A stretch of 64,000 bases of DNA from contig NC_092183.1 of NCBI RefSeq assembly GCF_043641665.1, forward strand, positions 4,613,501 through 4,677,500, written 5' to 3'. Positions 26,226 through 36,765 of the stretch are shown one piece after another. Positions within the stretch are counted from its first letter, which is position 1; every line of letters begins with the position of its first letter. A program made the position numbers and the translations under genes. This stretch comes from Enoplosus armatus. Lineage: Eukaryota > Chordata > Actinopteri > Centrarchiformes > Enoplosidae. The notes below the pieces were generated by a model. It searched no databases. It saw only the letters and a program-made list of their open reading frames with translations, and was not told the DNA's origin.

Positions 26226-26421
26226 GAAAGAGAGAGAGACAAAGAAGACAAAGGAAGCCTTGCTACCATAACTCCACAGCATCACAGACTGATAGCAGGG
26301 AAGATGGGAGATAATGACAGGACTCCAATTCAGGTTAATTTTCATATGGACACTGTCTGAGGACACTGAGACTACATACTCATAACACACACACTAAATA
26401 ATGACAACAATATACAGCATA

Positions 26422-27055
26422 CAGTGGTGGGAGAAGTATTCAGGTCCTTGTCAATGTAAAAAAAAATACTCAATCACAAGTAGTTCTTTAGAATCCTAGA
26501 AGTAGCATTCAGAAAGTAAAAGTACATGAGTATAGTCCTGCAATGACTAGTCGATTTATTGAGCAGTTTTTAAGCAAAAATGGAAAAGTTCACTGGTTCC
26601 AGCTTCTCAAATGTGAATATTTTCTGGTTTTTCTTCTAGGATAGAAAAAATGAGCCTATTTGGGTTTCAGACTGTTGTTCTGACAAAACAAGACACATGA
26701 AAACATCACTATCGGCTCTGGGAACTTAATCGAGAACGTGATTGTAGATTAATTGATTGATAAGGAAAGCAATTGTTAGTCGCAGCCCCTCACAAGTATT
26801 ATCAGCCAAATGTACTACTTCGATCATTAACAGTGCCACGGCGTATTGATGCATAGATGTGTGAGAAACATGTTAATGATGTAGCTGATTGAGGTTGAGC
26901 TCATTTAAACTACTTTAATCTATAAAAAATCCATCATATTTTCTAAACGTATCATGCGTTTTGTGTGTAAAAATACAATATTTCCAGAAAATGAAAATAC
27001 TCAAGTACCTCAAAATTGTACTAAAGTAAATGTACTTAGTTATTTTCCACCGCTG
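26422..27055. mobile_element. hAT-like non-autonomous element interrupted by family A
   Basis: The left end cagtggtgggagaagta and the right end (cagcggtggaaaataac on the other strand) are imperfect inverted repeats of the CAGnGGTGGAA type found on many fish hAT-like elements. Sub-terminal 'aaaagtac' and 'aagtacct' motifs of the same family are present near 26520 and 27003. No transposase is encoded. I could not confirm an 8-bp target duplication. The middle is split by a nested family A copy. Confidence 0.72.
26542..26793 (+). repeat. Family A copy, nearly full length, nested in hAT-like element
   Basis: The ends are inverted: cctgcaatgactagtcgatt on the left against ttgttagtcgcagcccc on the right. 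The inside follows the family order: 'ccagcttctcaaatgtgaatattttctgg', 'tgggtttcagactgttgttctgacaaaacaagac', then an AT-rich arm. Its borders fall inside the hAT-like element, which continues on both sides. Confidence 0.82.
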
Positions 27056-28499
27056 ATCAGACATTTAATGGATGTAATGTCTATCTGTCGTGCAGTTTCA
27101 GAAAAGGTTAGACATCTCAGTCATAGCCTTAGTAAACTGTCGGCATGGTTAAATTATAAAAAACTCTCCATCTTTCAGTGTAATATAAGTGCAGTTTTTA
27201 CCAGCCAGTATCTTAAGGCCACACAGTTACATTTCTCAAAAGGGCACACGTCATGCTAGATTACTTTCCCTGTGCTCCCCATCTCAACCCCGTCGGTTTT
27301 GGCAAAATAAATGTTGGGCCTTTTTTCCTCAAGAGTGATGAGATCATACTGGATTTTCTATTTTTAGGCTGCTTCTTGGCTCGGACGCTTCTTCACAGTG
27401 CCGCCTGATGAAACACACGAGGGTGCTGTTTCACACTTAACCTGAGTCTGCCGGTCTGAAGCTGCAGAGAGAGGTGAGGGGCACGGACACTGACACTGCA
27501 CCTGTTTCTAGCTGCAGGTGAGACATGTGAAGGGGAGGTCATTCAAAGAGTACAATTAGTATTTTTTCACATCCTGATTTTATAATCTAATCTGCTGAGC
27601 TTCTTTTACATTTATGCCCACATATCACCGGCTTTATACATATATGAATTCAAACATAATCTTTTTTTCTAAACTTACTGGACATGAACAACTAAAACTC
27701 ACACCAAGAAAGAAGTCTGTGATTCCCCAAATCGTGCCCAGGGACTTCCAGTTATTTCCACCAAAGGAATTGCGTCTGCGTGTTGAATGTTAACAAACAG
27801 GCAGGCAAATAAATGATTTTTATGATCAGCAGCAGCAGGAACAAAACTTGAATTTACGTAATCATCATTTCCCTGTAGCCTCATCCACATCTTAATGAAT
27901 CTCCATTGTATGAAGCTGCAGTGGCTTCCACTGCTCTACCAGGATCATGTGCAAATCCTTCTCACTCACGTTCCCCATTTTATATACTGTAGCTATTAAA
28001 ATGATGTATTGCTGAGGTCCTGACTTGCCTTTGTGTGCAGTTTAGTATTGAGTATGTTGTAGCCCAGGGGTTTCCAAACCTAATGGACCCCCAATTAGAT
28101 TTAGACCCCAACATGAAAACCTAGACAATACTCCCATAATATTCCAGAAAGGAGCTTATTGTGTGTCTCTGGTACTGCAGAACATGTTTACGGTGAACTG
28201 TCATACTTTATGGCAGTCTTGAACTCTTGTGGCATCGCTTCTATGCCTATAACTTTACTATAGGGACCTAATAGTAAATGCATGATAAAGACATGTTTTG
28301 CCATCTGGAATAGTTTTCCTGTGATGTTCATGTGTGTGTGTTTTCTTTTTAGTTTTGTTGTAATATTAAACTTATTATCAGGTTGTTTCTATTTGAATGT
28401 GCTACAAATCCAGTCTGAAAAGAGGGAAAATCAGTTTTTACTTTACTAACCTGCTGTTCATTGCACCACTGAGTCCACCCTCCAACCCCAGCACCGCCA

Positions 28500-28521
28500 C
28501 CCTCCCTCCCTCCCTCCCTCC
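28500..28521. repeat. (CCCT)n simple repeat
   Basis: Five CCCT-type units are followed by a polypyrimidine stretch, upstream of the kremen1 first exon. Confidence 0.9.
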
Positions 28522-28639
28522 ACCTCCTCCTCTTTTCTTTCTGCTGCTTCCACAGCGCTGCAGGTTGAATCTATTGCCCCTATTTCCTGTCACATGGGTT
28601 GGAAATAGGATCCCTGCTTTCTACTATCTGTTCCCGTCT

Positions 28640-29170
28640 TTGTGGTGTCAGTGTAGTAGTAGCTGAAGGACCTGCCTTGAAGTTCAGGGACTTTTAACGC
28701 CGGGCCAAAGAGAGACTCCTGCACAGACCCGGACAGCCAACCAACCAGTCAGTCAGTCAGTCAGTCCAGCAGCCCGCCGGTCTGCGCATCTGTCCGTCAG
28801 GCTGCACTTCTTCACCTGAGAGCCAGCTCAGACTCTTTAATCACACGATGGATTCCTGGACAGTCACCTCTGCACTTCTTCTCGCTGGGGTTATTTCCTC
28901 CGCGGCTTTTAGTCATTTCGACACCGGTAAGTCAAACTTTTCTACTCGGCTTTTCTGAGGACACATTCCGAGAAATATCTGCGTCGTCGGAAGCGTCTCC
29001 AAAGTTGCTCTTTAGCGCGCCGGACACGCTGTTATCCTGTCAGAAAGTCTACAACACACACGCGAAAGTACGTTACTTTCAATGTTTTAGTCTTATTTTC
29101 CTGTTTTGTATCGAACATGTGACAGTTTGCAGTCGCAGTAACTTCATTCATAGTTCATCGCCTCGGTCCG
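28640..29170 (+). promoter_or_regulatory. kremen1: Probable kremen1 promoter and 5' UTR region (CpG-rich)
   Basis: CpG dinucleotides are much denser here (for example cgccggg, gcccgccgg, tgcgtcgtcgg, gcgcgccgg) than in the surrounding AT-rich DNA, and they flank the first coding exon. A (CAGT)n run (about 28747-28766) lies in the probable 5' UTR. No clear TATA box is visible, as is usual for CpG-type promoters. The exact transcription start cannot be placed from sequence alone. Confidence 0.55.
28848..28926 (+). CDS. kremen1: kremen1 exon 1: start codon and signal peptide
   Basis: The ATG at 28848 has a strong context (A at -3, G at +4). It opens MDSWTVTSALLLAGVISSAA, a typical signal peptide with a hydrophobic core and small residues before likely cleavage near residue 20-22, followed by FSHFDT. 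The donor gtaagt at 28927 is a consensus match. The exon ends after the first base of a Glu codon (phase 1), which fits exactly the two bases that open the kringle exon at 48929. KREMEN1 is a single-pass receptor that binds Dickkopf proteins and removes LRP5/6 from the surface, so damping Wnt signalling. First exons of this gene encode little beyond the signal peptide, as here. Linking this exon to one 20 kb away is inferred from phase, product and strand. Confidence 0.82.
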
Positions 29171-31888
29171 GGTCCCACTACGACGCTGTTTCCCAAACTG
29201 CATGATGTGTTTGGGATGTTTCTCCCACAGTCTGCAGCCAAAGCAGAAAGGGAAACGGGTTTGTTGTTGTTCTATTAGTCTGAAGAGAGAGTGGAGTAAT
29301 GTGAGCGGAGTGACGAGTCTGATTACACTACCTCCACACCTACAGGGTAAATACTTGCGGTCCAAACCGTATCCAAAGGTGTCCTCAGACCTGTAGAGTC
29401 CCTGCGACAAACTCCTACCATATGGGGGTCCAAGTAAATCTGGAATAGGCTTAAAAATCATCGGGAACCCCTGTTGTGTGTTTCTGAAGGCTACGTTTCG
29501 ATTTAATGAGGGAAAACGACGAACTTGTAACCCAAAACCAGCAGCTTTTACGCACTCGACTCCCCATCCGCATCCTGCGCCTCAAGTCCTGATGTGTTTA
29601 CCTGCTCTGCATCAGCTGCTTGGAGCGGATCAATCGCATTGTAGTCTGTAGTGATTGATCGCGTTTCCAGCGGTTATGGCAGAGCATCTGTATGGTGTTT
29701 TTAATCTCCATCATGATATCACCGCTGCACTGCATTGCTGGGTAAGTTGAATCACACAAACATCAGTTCCCCCTGAAATGACCTCGAAACCCTCAGCTCA
29801 GTCATCTGATATCATGCATTTAATGCGCCATCAAGTTCAGACTAATGCGCAGGGACATGCTCGCGTCTATCTGCGGAACTTCAAAGTTGCAGCCGGATCC
29901 CCCATTCAGAGCTGCCTTCCCGGAGAATATTTTGTTTTAATGTAAATATCTAATAACGATGACCACACAAACCGAGCTTCTCCTTGCTGTAATTTGTGCC
30001 GCGTTTCATGTCGAAGCAGCAAATCCTCGTGCTTTCCTTTTTAATTTTTTTGTCTCTTAATTATACCCTTGGATTTCAAATTAGAGGGTCCACCATCTGG
30101 GCTAGTGCGTAAGTACTCCCATGTGTACCTATGTATTAACAAAGTATTTAAAGCAATGGTATTCCCCCTCATAACACTGGGGAGAAAAAAAGGGCCAAGT
30201 TTATGTTTAGTTGAAGTCAGCTGTGCCATATTTACTGTACAGTAAAACAATCATTTCATGCCAAGAAGTCAGTCTCTTGTTGTAAATGCAAAGAGTGATT
30301 TCATGTTTCAGGCTGTCTTTGCTGTTTCCCCTTAATGCGTTTGGAACTGAATGTGAAACAACACCAAAAGGAAAAAATCCACCATAAAACCCTCCTGCAC
30401 TTACAGTAAAGACACAGCTAGTTAGTTCAGCTTGTTTAGTGGTGTATTTTTCTTAAAGCCAGATTATTTGCTAAATGTGTGGAGCTACTGTAGAGTTTAG
30501 TAGAAGAAAACTGGCCTTGTGTGTTAGATGTGAGTGGAAACATCAGATTTTTAGTGTCAGGCCCTCAGAATGAAAGAATAAGGCTGTCTCTCCAGATGTA
30601 CAGTTTTGTGCTCGGAGAAATCCATTCATTTATGGGTGATGCAAAATATTCCTGCTCTGGAATCTGGTGAAAGGCTTTCTGGTAAATGTAGGAACCTCGG
30701 GGGGAAATAGATGAGGCAGGTTGACTGACCGAAAGTGGACACACTGGAAGGAGCAGAGCTGCAAAATAACTCCCGGATTGCACTGAACTATTGATGTGGA
30801 CATTATAAGTGTGCTACTTGAATATGTCCCGTGTTATTCTTGTGGCGTGAACATCTCTGTCAGAAGGATCCCGGGCACGTCTGTGATGGCATTAAGAAGT
30901 AAAATCAGGTGCATGTGCAAATGTGAATTCTTAAAACAGCTGACTTTTCCTTTAACTGCTAAAGCTAGGTCAGGCAGCAGCTTATTGATGCTCTGCAGAC
31001 GAGCAGCCGCTGTTGCTTTTGTGACAGAGCGTCTAAAACAACTACACTAGAGTGCTTTCACTGTCCTGGTAGACTGCAGCATCGCATGAAGCAGAATAAG
31101 GATAATCATGCGCTCGGTGAAATGCACACACACATATGCAAAGAGGAAAAGAGTGAAAATGTAGCTTAGAGTTACATGTGTTGGTTGTTCAGTTGGAGCA
31201 GTGCCTTTATGCAAATTATAATATGAGAATGGGCTCTTCTCCCATACAGCACCCTTCACTCCCAGTATAGAGTGTCAGTTCGCCACACACTCTTATCATT
31301 AACGTATATGATTTCTCTTCCACCTGAACTCCGAGGCTTTATAAAGAAACTCATCCAGACTCCCACACGCTGCTTTGTCTGACTGCGGCCTGCCGCTGCT
31401 CACTTGGCAGCTGCTTAGACCCTTCATACAAATATATACACACAAGTGGAAGCTGAATCCTGTCAGAGCTGTCAAGATGAGGCGTAATTGAGTTGCTCTG
31501 TAAGCCGGTAATGATGTAGCTGATGGTGTTGGTGTCGCGAACAAGCTCGTGCTGGTTAATCAGGGGGGGAATTATTTTGTTCTTGGTGTCCGTGACCGGT
31601 CTTACATGCAGGTTGACGTTGGGGGAAGCGGTGGTGAGAGTCCCACAGTGCACCGTGCACCCACATGTGTGTCTTTTCTTTATGTAAATGATGCATCATC
31701 TCAATGAAACAGAGGTTGAGGCCGCTTTTTCACGAAGCTGAAGTTGCTGTTACAGTAAGGCGGCTCACCTTTACAGTGACTCCTTTTTAAATTCAGTGGC
31801 AGGTTGAGCAAGCTGTTCTCCTGTTAGTACATGCAGGGATAGCCTATAATCTGTCTTAGTGGCTCCCCACCAAGTGGTTGGAGGATGA

Positions 31889-32308
31889 TTAAAGGAATAG
31901 TTTGACATATTGGGAAATACGCTTATTGGCTTTCTGGCAGAGAGCTAGATGAGAAGATCAATATCTCTCATAGCTGTCTGTTAAATATGAGGCTGCAGCC
32001 AGCAGCTGATTAGCTTACCATCGCACTGTCATATCGCATTTGTTTAATCTGTACAAAAACTGAAGTGTAAAAACGTCAATTTCGGGGCAAAGAAATAGTC
32101 CAGTCCACATTGGTTTTGGAGCTGCTGGTAGTTTTTTTTTCACCTTTTGTCACCACGGACAGATCCAGGCTAGCTGTTTCTCCCTGTCCTCCCAGTCTTT
32201 GTGCTAAGCTAAGCTAACCAGCTGCTGGCTGTAGCTTCGTATTTAATTGACAGACATGAGAGTGGTATCAATCTTCTCATCTAACTCTCTGCCAGAAAGC
32301 GAGTGAAT
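31889..32308. mobile_element. Foldback MITE-like element, family D
   Basis: The two arms are inverted copies. The left arm reads cttattggctttctggcaga, gagctagatgagaagatcaat, then cagccagcagctgattagctta. The right arm reads aaccagctgctggctgtagc, then tcaatcttctcatctaactc and tctgccagaaagcgagtgaa. The left tip is aaaggaatagtttgacatat. The right tip has diverged after about 32308. No coding capacity is seen. A partial relative lies at 49415-49720. Confidence 0.85.
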
Positions 32309-33616
32309 CTTTCAAATCTCTCCTCAGTATTTTCTTGTGACATTCTGGATCATTTTACCTATTCAGGCCTGTAGTAACTATTCAAATGAAAGAATCTAAA
32401 AAGTGAAATCACTCTTTTGTTGCTCATAGTCCCATGCAACCTGTGACAAGGGATTGTAAGAATCAGCATTGGCAAAAAGGTCGGCAACAACTGATCTGAT
32501 CTGATCCCACTTCTCGCAGTCATGAATAACAGCGAGATCTCCAACAAGAGCAACGTGAAACAAGTGGAGTCACAACCTGTGTATCGCTGGACGTTCTTTC
32601 TGTTACCTTTAAAGGAAAAACAGTTAGCTTTGGTTGTGTCGAGCTGAGGCTTGAAAAGGGCAGGCTGTGACATTTTGACAATATGGAATGCACTCTCATT
32701 ATATGCTCACAGAAGACAGGGCTGTCAGAAATAAGGCCCGATGAAGAAAGCATCAGGTTAATATCAGGCTGTGGTCGACCAACTGAATCTTGGACTGATC
32801 GGAGGAGGCAAGAGTTGCCTTATGGGCTTTCTTTTCATCTGCAGTCTTTGCCAAGTCTCTACTTAACTAGACATGCATGAAATAACTTGTAAGGCCACAC
32901 TGGGAAGATTTGCAAAGGCTGATTTCTGTGCAGTGACGTGTCTTATCAAACTAACTTGCCGCAGGTGAATCAGCTCGATTATTTCCAGACCAAACCAGAG
33001 ATTTTTAGGCTTTTTCCTCTCATTCAACGCGGGCACTCTTCTTTCCTCCGCGAGGCACCAAGTAGTGATGGGGGGATGAATGACGGCATGTGTTGTGATT
33101 TTTCTTTGTTGCCTGACATGCATATAAGCTGCTGCGTAAAACTGGCAACTCTCTGTTTCATCTGGCAGCCCGCTCTCTTTCCTGCTCCCCGTCTGATCGC
33201 TGTCCAGCAGGGCATGATGTTGGCCTGGACTCTGTCAGATTCATTGCACCCGGCCGCAGACGGAACTGGGCGTCGCTGTGCGGCGCAGTAGGCGAGTCGA
33301 GGTGGCCAGAGCGTGGTTTGAAACACTGCGCGGACTCCTGAACAGTAGCTCACACAGAGGTTTGGGTTGTAGCTTTCGATTCTGGCAACAGTCGTGCAGC
33401 TTCTGTGTTCACTGGGTTGACGTGTGATGGATAGGAGTCTACAGTGCGTTTTCGGATGTTTGGCTTTACGTCAAGTCAGAGTGCGTTGACTGTGTGTGTT
33501 TTTGCTCACCTGTTTGTGAAAAGCAGGGGAAAGGATGCCAGAAGCTTTTTCAACATTTCCTAGTTTGCAAGTCCAGAATTATTGCGTATTTCTGCTTCTC
33601 TGCCTTCCTACATGTG

Positions 33617-34060
33617 TAGGGCTGCAACTAACAATTGTTTTTATTATCAGTGACTGTACTTCCCTCCGCAAGGTCCATTTAGAGGGTCCTCTGGAGCTTT
33701 TCATCATATCACATGACCAACTTCATCAGCAGAGTTTGCCCAGTTGTCATGAAGACTTTACAGACTTCTTGTCCGCGTTGTATTAAAAACTGAGGTTCAA
33801 AGTTGATTCTGTTGATTATTGTTATGATAAATCAATGAATAAGTCTAAAAATGACCATCACAGCTGGCCAGAGCCCGAGGTAACATCTTCAAATTGCTTG
33901 TTTTCAGTTCAAAACCCAAAGACGTTCAATATAAAACAAAGAAAAGCAGCAAGTTCTCACATTCACGAAGCTGAAAACAGCAAACGTTGTGACATTTTGC
34001 CTTTTAAAATTTTCTGTCACTCAACTAATCAATTAATCAGCCAATAATTTCAGCACTACA
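33617..34060. repeat. Family A copy with an internal insertion of about 150 bp
   Basis: The left tip 'agggctgcaactaacaattg' and the right part ('gcttgttttcagttcaaaacccaaagacg', then 'caactaatcaattaatcagccaataatt') belong to family A. The segment about 33647-33800 between the tip and the body is not part of other copies and interrupts it. Confidence 0.75.
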
Positions 34061-34212
34061 TGTGTGTGAGTAAAGTTCAAATGTGAGGCAGCTGTGGCCA
34101 TCTGGAGCTTCTATAAACTTCCAACGTTCCTGCTCGTGATTTTAAAGGGGCCACGTCAAGTGTCAAGAGGTCTCACATCCTCTATCAGATGCCCCTCCTC
34201 TCATGTAAACCC

Positions 34213-34216
<4 letters not shown>

Positions 34217-34247
<31 letters not shown>
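34217..34247. repeat. (CA)n microsatellite
   Basis: This is an AC run in kremen1 intron 1. Confidence 0.95.
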
Positions 34248-34248
<1 letters not shown>

Positions 34249-34409
34249 ACTGTCTGTCTTTTCCCAATTCACAACTCTCCCTCACACAGCCAATCACCAT
34301 ATCTTTCTCGACTTAATCCACTCTCAACTTGTAAACGCAGTCCATACAGTGCAGTTTATGACTGGCCTCCATCAACCTTTGTAACCCGTGAGACAGAGGG
34401 ATCTTTGTG

Positions 34410-34410
34410 A

Positions 34411-34443
<33 letters not shown>

Positions 34444-34448
34444 GGAGA
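34410..34448. repeat. Compound (GT)n(GA)n microsatellite
   Basis: A GT run is followed directly by a GA run. Confidence 0.93.
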
Positions 34449-34800
34449 GATACTCTGAATCGTCTGCCTCGGATGATAATAACAGACCATCGTCAGCCGA
34501 AGAAACACGAGCTTGTGTTGGCAGAGGTGATCGCGATGGAGCGTTGGTTTGAGGAGAGACAGCGGGTTCTTAAAGAGTTTAACATCAGGGCTTTTGGTGT
34601 GCGGGTAAACCCTCTGTGCTCAGTGTGGGGAGTGTCAGAGGGCATTATGGGAAGAGGGTGCATGGGGTCTGGGCCTCAGATGTGGGCTGTGTGGTCCCCC
34701 CTGCTTTTCCGGTTCAGAGATGGAGATGGAAACCTCTCCTCCCTGGTGAGCTTCTGTGCTGCAGACACAAGTTCAGACAAACCACTGGGGTCGATTAGTG

Positions 34801-34803
<3 letters not shown>

Positions 34804-34833
<30 letters not shown>
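34804..34833. repeat. (TG)n microsatellite
   Basis: This is a GT run in kremen1 intron 1, the third dinucleotide tract within 650 bp. Confidence 0.95.
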
Positions 34834-34836
<3 letters not shown>

Positions 34837-35166
34837 ATCTACACAGCTAAGTAATGTGTTCATGATTAAAGATGTGACCGTGTGTAGAAACCAGTGGAGG
34901 TTTTAGACTCTCGAGAGTGAAGACACTTTTGCAGAGTAGTAACTTTGGTCCTGACTTCTTACCCTTTCTGAGTGAACATAACAAGGAAAGCGTTTGTAAA
35001 CAAAAATCGGCCTTATTTAAAAAAACAAAAACATTCAAACATTAAGCATGAAGGTAAGACGGTAAAGTGCCCTAAAAAACTCTGAAGAAATGGTAGTAAG
35101 TGGACCTTTCTCGCTCGTAGTCAGCTGATTTGCAGTTCCCCTCAGCTCAACGTACCGCTTTAGCAT

Positions 35167-35505
35167 CTTCCAGCTCACAACTTTACTGTTTTGGTTGGCT
35201 CTCAGTGTCCCATCAGCATATGCTAACTGCTTAGCACCAAACAGCAGACAAAGTTGGCAACTAGCTGGTGGACACAGTGGAGCATTTAGCTGCTAAAGAG
35301 CAAAATTTTTCCCTCAGGAGCTGCCAGAGACCAAACCAGAGCTAACCGAAGAGTGAATATTGGGCTTACATTTGTCAGGTGATATAAAGCAGAATGAATG
35401 CTAATGTTGCTCTGTTTCTACTGGATGTGTAAATAGGCACCTGTTTGCTAACAAGATTACCATAGCATCTTTATATGGTGTTAATATGTCAATGATTGCT
35501 TTGTC
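35167..35505 (+). repeat. Dispersed repeat B, copy 2
   Basis: It has the same ordered blocks as 22334-22640, in the same orientation, with an extra segment near 35215-35260 ('catatgctaactgcttagcacc') not seen in copy 1. No coding capacity or clear terminal repeats are seen. Confidence 0.8.
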
Positions 35506-36504
35506 ACTCACTGACTCACTGTTTTAATTTGAACTGTCCATCTATGTAGCCCCCCACCCAATACCATGTGACCAATAGCATTGTAGTGCACAAAGTGACT
35601 AAATCTGCCCTCAAAACCAAATTAAATTAAGTGGTTAATCTCTCCAAGGGCTTTTTGTGATCAGTGTGATCTACACTGAGCGTGGAGAGAAAAACTGTTC
35701 ACAAGATGTGGATTAGTTTGAGGGCTATCATGAGTCGTTTTATTTATAGAGAAGCTGCGGCTGAGATTTTTCAAATGCAGATTTTTGGCCCTTTGAGTGC
35801 CTCATGCAATGGGACATTTATTCCCATTCTACTGGTTGGAGCTTTGGTCATTGGCCAATATCTTCATACCTCAGCATGTCACATCTGGATGAAGAGATCC
35901 GTTTCGAAGCAGCCGTTTTCTTTTTCTGACTTTGGAGATAATGGGAGTTCCGTGCCTTTCACTCAAGGGCATGCAAAAGTGTCGGCATCAATCACAGGAC
36001 AGAACAATCTATCGGGGACACATGGTTGCTTTTACTGCCTATTTTCTCATCGCTCATTGGAGTCGTGGAGTAAGTTGACAAATAGACGGATCTCCCCTAA
36101 AACTTTCGTACACTCGTACAAACGTTATACTCCTTTAAATGTCCTGGAAGTTGCGCGCAGGTTCAGTCAGTCTGTCCTGGTTGTTTTCACAGTAAACCCA
36201 GTCAGTCTGTCTCCTCTTTGTGTCCATGCATAATCAGCTCCACACCAGCCCATATGGAGCCCTCATGAATCTTCAATGGAATGCCCCTAGAGGTTAAGTT
36301 TAAAACACACCAACCAAAACCAAAAATTATGCATATCGACTTCAACACTGAGACTGTAAGGTGACCGACAACAGACCAGAGTTATAGTGGAGAGATGCTA
36401 AAATGCTACTTTGCTCTCAGCTGTCCTTTCTGAGGGAGTAACACAAGCGCTAAAGTAGGCAGCTGGCTCACCTTGCTAACAGTGTTACCCGAAAGAAAGA
36501 AATT

Positions 36505-36765
36505 CAAGATTAAATTATTTGAAAGTGTCCTCAAAATATGGGTGCTGAGACAGTTGATTGTCAAAAAGCATTTGCTGTTTCCAGCTTCTCTGCTGCTTTC
36601 CGCTGCTTTCTATCATTGTAAATTGAATATGTTTGGGTTTAGGACTGTTGGTTGGACAAAACAAGCTATTTTTCACTTTTGTTTTTAACATTTGAACATC
36701 AAGTAAAATCTGAAAAATAACCAACAGATTATTCGATCATTAAAAAAAACGTAAGTTGCAGCTTT
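36505..36765 (+). repeat. Family A copy, degenerate
   Basis: The copy carries 'ttccagcttctc', 'attgtaaattgaatatgtttgggtttagg', 'actgttggttggacaaaacaag' and an AT-rich right arm ending 'gtaagttgcagct', the family order in + orientation. Confidence 0.75.

Larger units (their letters stand above)
14127..28640. other. susd2-kremen1 intergenic spacer
   Basis: This is about 14.5 kb without a supported host gene. It holds a Tc1-type transposon (15625-16922), a hAT-like element with a nested insertion (26422-27055), a foldback element (24793-25505), one copy of a dispersed 0.3 kb repeat (22334-22640) and several microsatellites. Open frames of 60-133 codons on both strands show no domain or splice context. 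I looked for tRNA-like boxes and found none. Confidence 0.7.

Noticed and set aside
33158..33353. A GC-rich segment open on both strands, considered as an exon.
   Set aside because: No domain, consistent splice sites or phase link to kremen1 exons were found.
3901..34247. Regularly repeated units considered as a CRISPR array.
   Set aside because: All short tandem repeats are dinucleotide or trinucleotide microsatellites without spacers, and the genome is vertebrate.
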